38,819 nucleotides of DNA, taken from a virus. The position numbers and the translations under genes were made by a program. Below the pieces are notes generated by a model. It worked only from the letters and a program-made list of their open reading frames with translations. It had not been told where the DNA came from and did no database searches. Numbering within the stretch: the stretch's first letter is position 1; the number at the start of each line of letters is the position of its first letter. Positions 35,529 to 38,819 of this stretch are shown here, in pieces. The stretch spans positions 1 through 38,819 of the IMG/VR virus record IMGVR_UViG_3300005288_000097. One strand, given 5' to 3'.

Positions 35529-35870
35529 TTGAATAAAACGATCATGCATGCGCTTAACCGTTGCACTACCACAGGATTAGAGTCACTAGTAAGAGACACA
35601 ACAACCCCAGACGGCAAGCATATCAAGCTGTTTAGGGACCACAAAGGATGGCATAGGATTGTAGCCTTCAAGTCAGAGGCGCACAGCGTAGGCTGTAGCG
35701 GTGTGATAGTTCAACCTTGTGGTGAGATATATTACAAGGAAACGTGCCCCGATATGCGCTCTAACAGCCTTACAAGACAGTTGCAAGCAATGCTAACAGT
35801 ATGGGGAGTGAACTGGTTCCCGTCTCAATTTCAAACTAAAGGCGGTCAAGCCTGTTATAAATATGGGTAA
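35529..35870 (+). CDS. Hypothetical protein
   Basis: A 113-residue protein. TTG 35529 follows AAGGG by 8 nt; ATG 35544 is an alternative. LESLVRDTTTPDGKHIKLFR then DHKGWHRIVAFKSEAHSVGC form a beta unit, with HSVGCSGVIVQPCGEIYYKE carrying two Cys. The C-terminal half has a helix (SLTRQLQAMLTVWGVNWFPS). No family recognised. Overlaps the next gene by 8 nt. Confidence 0.58.
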   Translation: MNKTIMHALNRCTTTGLESLVRDTTTPDGKHIKLFRDHKGWHRIVAFKSEAHSVGCSGVIVQPCGEIYYKETCPDMRSNSLTRQLQAMLTVWGVNWFPSQFQTKGGQACYKYG

Positions 35871-36021
35871 TAGAGTGTTCTGGAAAGTATATAGAAAAGG
35901 TGTTGTAAGACATATTGACAAAGTGTTCTACCCTGTTACAATGGACGCTGAAAAGGTGATGAGTTGTATAGAGGGGGATTACGATTTCCCTGTTACAATT
36001 TCTCCTGATGAAAGTGATTGA
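35863..36021 (+). CDS. Hypothetical small protein
   Basis: A 52-residue protein (MGNRVFWKVYRKGVVRHIDK then VFYPVTMDAEKVMSCIEGDY...). The start lies inside the upstream gene, and the stop forms part of the next -35 box. A strong-looking promoter (TTGACA 35915, TACAAT 35937) lies inside it. Function unknown. Confidence 0.55.
   Translation: MGNRVFWKVYRKGVVRHIDKVFYPVTMDAEKVMSCIEGDYDFPVTISPDESD
35915..35942 (+). promoter_or_regulatory. Internal sigma70-type promoter sequence
   Basis: TTGACA 35915-35920, TACAAT 35937-35942, spacer 16 bp, within a coding region. It may be fortuitous or feed the gene at 36081. Confidence 0.45.
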
Positions 36022-36046
36022 CAAGGCTTCAAAATCAACCTAGAAT
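36018..36046 (+). promoter_or_regulatory. Sigma70-type promoter
   Basis: TTGACA 36018-36023, TAGAAT 36041-36046, spacer 17 bp. GTGATT (36014-36019) and AATCAC are at the two edges. The predicted start near 36053 rules out ATG 36051 for the next gene. Confidence 0.82.
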
Positions 36047-36080
36047 CACCATGTCACCAACCCAAAGAGAGTACAGGCAA

Positions 36081-36410
36081 ATGGCTACCATCGTAATCAA
36101 AGGCGCTTCAATCGAAAAGAAACGTGAAATTCTGGACGGTAACAAAGGCCAGATGTTTGCAGTGACGTGGCAGAAAAAGGACGGCACTACCACACACCGC
36201 GTGCTTAAGCAATGGATGAATAAAGCTCTTGCCAGTGGCACTAACACTGTGGTACAGGCCAATCCAGCGGCCCACAACCCCGACAACTACACAGCCGCCG
36301 ATCCTGACAAGCTTGCAAAAGGTGTGCCGTTCCCTTGGGTAAACGTCACCCTGTCGAAAATGAAAAGCTGTAAAGTTGGGGGTGATGAGTACATTTTTGA
36401 GGATGAATAA
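36081..36410 (+). CDS. Small beta-rich protein, paralogue-like of 34513
   Basis: A 109-residue protein. ATG 36081 follows CAAAGAGAGTACAGGCAA. MATIVIKGASIEKKREILDG then NKGQMFAVTWQKKDGTTTHR parallels the 34513 protein, with the same position of the K-K-D-G-T motif, a longer loop (about 53-82), and a similar ending (KSCKVGGDEYIF versus QSVRMGGREISF). It is the second member of the same family in the window. Function unknown. Confidence 0.62.
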   Translation: MATIVIKGASIEKKREILDGNKGQMFAVTWQKKDGTTTHRVLKQWMNKALASGTNTVVQANPAAHNPDNYTAADPDKLAKGVPFPWVNVTLSKMKSCKVGGDEYIFEDE

Positions 36411-36428
36411 AGGTGTTCTAAAGGTGGT

Positions 36429-36464
36429 TCTAGGGGTTGCTTTGGCCCCTAGAGTCTATACAAT
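36429..36464 (+). promoter_or_regulatory. Promoter-like element with inverted repeat
   Basis: TACAAT 36459-36464 with TTGCTT 36437-36442 as a weak -35 (16 bp spacer). TCTAGGGG (36429-36436) and CCCCTAGA (36446-36453) pair over 8 bp around the -35. Leader contains AAGCC/GGCTT. Confidence 0.6.
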
Positions 36465-36534
36465 GGCGTCACCGGGACGGACAAGCCAGAACGGCAGCCC
36501 CCGGCTTCACTAGGAGTAAAATGGATTGGGCAGT

Positions 36535-36819
36535 ATGAATCAGGTTGTGCTGGCATTGGGGAATGTAAAGGCTTTCCGTGGTTATAGTGTTACACTAGGG
36601 ACGGTGGTAGTGTCTGATGATGAGTTTGTCAAGCATTTAGACGACACTTATACAGATGTTGTTATCTGTAACATCGGGATGGCTCCCGGTAGTGTGCTGC
36701 AACAAGTTTCACCGTTTACGTTTGAACGTGAAAAAAGAGACTTTCAGGAAGAGTTGCAAACCTCCTTACAGTCTCAAATGCGACAGGGTAATGATGTTGA
36801 TATTGATTTCTATTTGTAA
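36535..36819 (+). CDS. Hypothetical protein behind a five-codon frame
   Basis: A 94-residue protein (MNQVVLALGNVKAFRGYSVT...). AGGAG at 36512 is 4 nt before a mini-frame ATG at 36521 (MDWAV, stop TGA 36536-36538) whose stop overlaps ATG 36535. TTG 36526 in the same frame as this gene is an alternative start, 9 nt from AGGAG. The protein is alpha/beta with an acidic end (GNDVDIDFYL). No motif. Followed by a strong terminator. Confidence 0.6.
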   Translation: MNQVVLALGNVKAFRGYSVTLGTVVVSDDEFVKHLDDTYTDVVICNIGMAPGSVLQQVSPFTFEREKRDFQEELQTSLQSQMRQGNDVDIDFYL

Positions 36820-36835
36820 GCTGTAAGCATAAGAG

Positions 36836-36860
36836 AAAGCCCCGCCTGTCGGGGCTTTTT
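36836..36860 (+). terminator. Strong intrinsic terminator
   Basis: AAAGCCCCG (36836-36844), loop CCTGT, CGGGGCTTT (36850-36858) followed by TT. Isolates the DGQHR gene from upstream transcription. Confidence 0.92.
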
Positions 36861-36889
36861 CATTCCTACAAAATAATTTGAAAATAGTC

Positions 36890-36917
36890 TTGACATCCCA
36901 ATCCACGGTGCTAATCT
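36890..36917 (+). promoter_or_regulatory. Sigma70-type promoter of the DGQHR gene
   Basis: TTGACA 36890-36895, TAATCT 36912-36917, spacer 16 bp. The transcript would start near 36924 and run through the parS-like site before the ribosome site. Confidence 0.78.
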
Positions 36918-36960
36918 TTCAATCAAGCAAGGGGAACACACAACACCCCAGCTTAAAAGA

Positions 36961-36976
36961 TGTTCCACGTGGAACG
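36961..36976. promoter_or_regulatory. parS-like site (left)
   Basis: TGTTCCACGTGGAACG holds the perfect 14 bp palindrome GTTCCACGTGGAAC, the chromosomal ParB binding site form known from Pseudomonas and close to the general parS TGTTTCACGTGAAACA. It lies in the leader of the DGQHR gene, between promoter and ribosome site, where bound ParB could block transcription. Confidence 0.82.
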
Positions 36977-36998
36977 TCTAACCTCTAGGAGAAATGCC

Positions 36999-38456
36999 AT
37001 GTTCATGCCAAATGAATCGCTCCCAACTCCACTCGCTTCGATTGATTCGCTGTTGAAAGAGGCAGACAGCCAAACCAGACCTGAAAAGGTGTTCATTGGT
37101 CACAATCTGGGGCACCGTACATTTATCGCATTGATCCCAATGAAAGACTTCTACGCCATGAGCAAGGTGGCGAACGAACGTCAACCGGACGGCTCGCCAG
37201 CCACACAACGCCCACTGAATGAGGCACACGCTACCGGTCTAGCAAAGTATATCCTTCGGGGCATGATTGCAGCGGCTATTGAGTACCGTCGCAACTTCCA
37301 TAAGCCGGAATCGCTGGCGCTGCATGAGCTACAGCGTGTAATGGGGCCACAAACCTACATGAGCTTGCAGCCTATCGTGTGCAACCTTCGCACCGTTGAA
37401 CCCGGTGGAGCTGGCATCGAAGGGAAGCGAATGGAAGCGGACGGCGAAACCGCTTGCTTTAAGGTGTTCCTCGGGCAACGTGACATGCTGTATGTGATTG
37501 ACGGTCAACACCGCCGTTATGCGATGGATTTGGTTTTCGAATTCCTCACAGAGATTCGGTTAAACCGTAAGTATCCACGTAAGCCAAAGCTGTTTGAAGG
37601 TAACTTCAAGGAAACCATTCCAACTGAGGTGTTAGCAGCTTGGGACGAATGCGACGAAGTGGCACGAGGCTTCAGCAAAATCGCTGTGGAAATCCATCTA
37701 GGGTTGGGCGTTCGGGAAGAGCAACAACTGTTTCACGACCTGAACAACCTTGCTAAAAAGGTGGAGCGCTCTCTGGCTCTCAAGTTCGACAGCGCCAACC
37801 CTGTCAACCAATTTATTCAGAATGAGTTGTTGCCTCACATTCTGGATTGGGACGATGTAACGGACGGTGACCAATCCAACTGGTCTAAGGATACAGGCCG
37901 CTGGACATTCCGCGACCTTGCAGCTACTAACGCAATCCTGTTTCTGAATAAAACCAGCATTGCCAGTGCAACGCCTGCTGATGTAGAAGAGAAATATGCT
38001 ACAGCGTGCAGAATGTGGGGCGCTATCGCTAACGTTCCGGGGTTTGGCAAGCCGGGGGCTAAAGCTTACACGGTGCTAGCACAGCCTGTAGTAGTCAAGG
38101 CCATTGCAAAGCTTGTATATGACCTTGGGTATGGTCGTCGGCGTGATGAGTCAGCAGCAGAGGACTTGGAACGCCTTCTGATGAGCTTGAGTCAGGTCAA
38201 TTTCAGCCACACTAACCCTGTGTGGAGATTCTACGAATTGACCGAGCAAGAACGCATTAAGCAAAAGCTGAATGGCTTGCGTGACTATCTGCCTGATGGT
38301 GGCGACACTAACCGGTCAATCGGCACCTTCGACGTACAGAACAAGTGGATGAGGTTTGCCACTCGCCATAACGACATCTATCCAATCATCGGTGACATGA
38401 TCCGCTGGATGTTGAAGCTACCTAGCCGCACTGCTGAGAAACAAGACGCGGCATAA
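36999..38456 (+). CDS. DGQHR-domain protein, DndB-like
   Basis: A 485-residue protein; ATG 36999 is 7 nt after AGGAG, while the upstream ATG 36960 overlaps the parS-like site and lacks a ribosome site. RPLNEAHATGLAKYIL (about 71-86) and MLYVIDGQHRRYAMDLV (163-179) carry the DGQHR hallmark of DndB-type proteins, followed by EIHLGLGVREEQQLFHDLNN then LAKKVERSLALKF. DndB regulates DNA phosphorothioation operons; DGQHR proteins are, as I recall, placed with the ParB-like superfamily. No dndCDE genes are present here. It may bind DNA or interfere with host Dnd or partition systems. It is a single-gene unit between two terminators. Confidence 0.82.
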   Translation: MFMPNESLPTPLASIDSLLKEADSQTRPEKVFIGHNLGHRTFIALIPMKDFYAMSKVANERQPDGSPATQRPLNEAHATGLAKYILRGMIAAAIEYRRNFHKPESLALHELQRVMGPQTYMSLQPIVCNLRTVEPGGAGIEGKRMEADGETACFKVFLGQRDMLYVIDGQHRRYAMDLVFEFLTEIRLNRKYPRKPKLFEGNFKETIPTEVLAAWDECDEVARGFSKIAVEIHLGLGVREEQQLFHDLNNLAKKVERSLALKFDSANPVNQFIQNELLPHILDWDDVTDGDQSNWSKDTGRWTFRDLAATNAILFLNKTSIASATPADVEEKYATACRMWGAIANVPGFGKPGAKAYTVLAQPVVVKAIAKLVYDLGYGRRRDESAAEDLERLLMSLSQVNFSHTNPVWRFYELTEQERIKQKLNGLRDYLPDGGDTNRSIGTFDVQNKWMRFATRHNDIYPIIGDMIRWMLKLPSRTAEKQDAA

Positions 38457-38466
38457 TACCACCCTT

Positions 38467-38493
38467 GCCCCGTCTAACCAACGGGGCTTTTCT
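38467..38493 (+). terminator. Intrinsic terminator after the DGQHR gene
   Basis: GCCCCGT (38467-38473), loop CTAACCA, ACGGGGC (38481-38487), then TTTTCT. Confidence 0.9.
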
Positions 38494-38505
38494 CCCCCTA
38501 GAGCG

Positions 38506-38521
38506 TGTTCCACGTGAAACA
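38506..38521. promoter_or_regulatory. parS-like site (right)
   Basis: TGTTCCACGTGAAACA differs from the general parS TGTTTCACGTGAAACA at one position and from the left site in the right arm. It lies 13 nt after the terminator of the DGQHR gene, so the gene is bracketed by two sites about 1.5 kb apart. Confidence 0.85.
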
Positions 38522-38532
38522 GAGGTGATGCT

Positions 38533-38628
38533 ATGACACCTACAGAGAAGGCCGTGTTAGTTATCTTGACATTCATGTTCGTTGTGTGGTTGGCATCACT
38601 GTCTGTATTGTTTTCAATTTCTCGTTAA
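38533..38628 (+). CDS. Tiny single-span membrane protein
   Basis: A 31-residue protein, MTPTEKAVLVILTFMFVVWL then ASLSVLFSISR, one hydrophobic helix with short polar ends. GAGGTG before the ATG. No promoter between it and the terminator upstream; the right parS-like site lies just ahead. Confidence 0.55.
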   Translation: MTPTEKAVLVILTFMFVVWLASLSVLFSISR

Positions 38629-38635
38629 ATAGTGG

Positions 38636-38663
38636 TTGACGTGGATGTTCAACCCTGTAGAAT
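38636..38663 (+). promoter_or_regulatory. Sigma70-type promoter of ardA, with inverted repeat
   Basis: TTGACG 38636-38641, TAGAAT 38658-38663, spacer 16 bp. GGTTGA (38634-38639) and TCAACC (38649-38654) pair over 6 bp across the -35; GTGGT/ACCAC lies further out. Confidence 0.8.
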
Positions 38664-38710
38664 TGACCACACAAGAGGCGAACAGCCTCACAACTGAAAA
38701 GGATCGCATC

Positions 38711-38819
38711 ATGTCTACCAACAACACCTACCGTATCTATGTCGCTTGCCTTGCTTCCTACAATGCCGGTCGCTTGCATGGTGAATGGTTTGACTTGGAA
38801 GACTACAGCGATGCAGATG
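38711..38819 (+). CDS. ardA: ArdA antirestriction protein (5' part)
   Basis: The first 36 codons, running off the window edge: MSTNNTYRIYVACLASYNAG then RLHGEWFDLEDYSDAD. This is the well-known ArdA N-terminus (IYVxxLAxYNxGxLHGxW). ArdA is an acidic DNA mimic that blocks type I restriction enzymes. Ribosome site AAAGGATC. It has its own promoter, consistent with early expression on DNA entry. Confidence 0.9.
   Translation, partial: MSTNNTYRIYVACLASYNAGRLHGEWFDLEDYSDAD

Overview
The window is part of a lytic, tailed bacteriophage genome. Every credible gene lies on the + strand, genes are packed with ATGA/TAATG overlaps, and there are no integrase, repressor or tail-morphogenesis genes beyond the left edge. 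The host looks gammaproteobacterial. The evidence is a Gram-negative lysis cassette with an Rz/Rz1 spanin pair, about twenty sigma70-type promoters (TTGACA, 16-18 bp, TAGAAT or TACAAT), AGGAG ribosome sites, and two parS-like sites of the TGTTCCACGTGGAAC form that I recall from Pseudomonas chromosomes. The Pseudomonas assignment is an inference. No phage RNA polymerase is seen, so host polymerase probably reads these genes.

Layout. 1-420: end of a tail gene and a tail-fibre assembly gene. 456-1940: tail fibre with NLGL repeats. 1943-3904: lysis cassette (muramidase, holin, Rz/Rz1, two small membrane coiled-coil proteins) ending in a strong terminator. 4093-7020: small genes including a DUF4326 protein and a CoaB-like protein. 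7021-7374: a gene-free, highly structured RNA region ending in a terminator. 7461-18987: replication and recombination block (primase-helicase, family A DNA polymerase, SSB with a DDDIPF tail, FEN-type exonuclease, two HNH nucleases, an HTH plus DEDD-exonuclease protein), interrupted by an unusual tRNA-like gene and a PL7-like alginate lyase. 19043-24442: nucleotide block (a nucleotide-hydrolase-like protein, ThyX, NrdA, NrdB). 24501-32712: many small unknown genes, an XRE-type HTH protein, a nucleotidyltransferase-like protein, a third HNH protein and a putative exported protein. 32713-33400: a gene-poor region with two sets of short tandem repeats, a candidate origin or control region. 33401-36819: unknown small proteins including two related beta-rich proteins. 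36890-38819: a DndB-type DGQHR protein flanked by two parS-like sites, a tiny membrane protein, and the start of ardA, cut by the window edge.

How it works together. The nucleotide genes (NrdAB, ThyX) supply dNTPs to a T7-type replication set. Promoters are scattered about every 1-4 kb, many carry an inverted repeat across the -35/-10 region, and many share an A-rich leader before the ribosome site. ArdA (antirestriction) and the DGQHR/parS locus suggest that the right end deals with host DNA modification, segregation or defence. The strongest candidates for something undescribed are the parS-flanked DGQHR gene, the 350-nt structured RNA, the tRNA-like gene with an enlarged anticodon arm, and the alginate lyase in the replication block.
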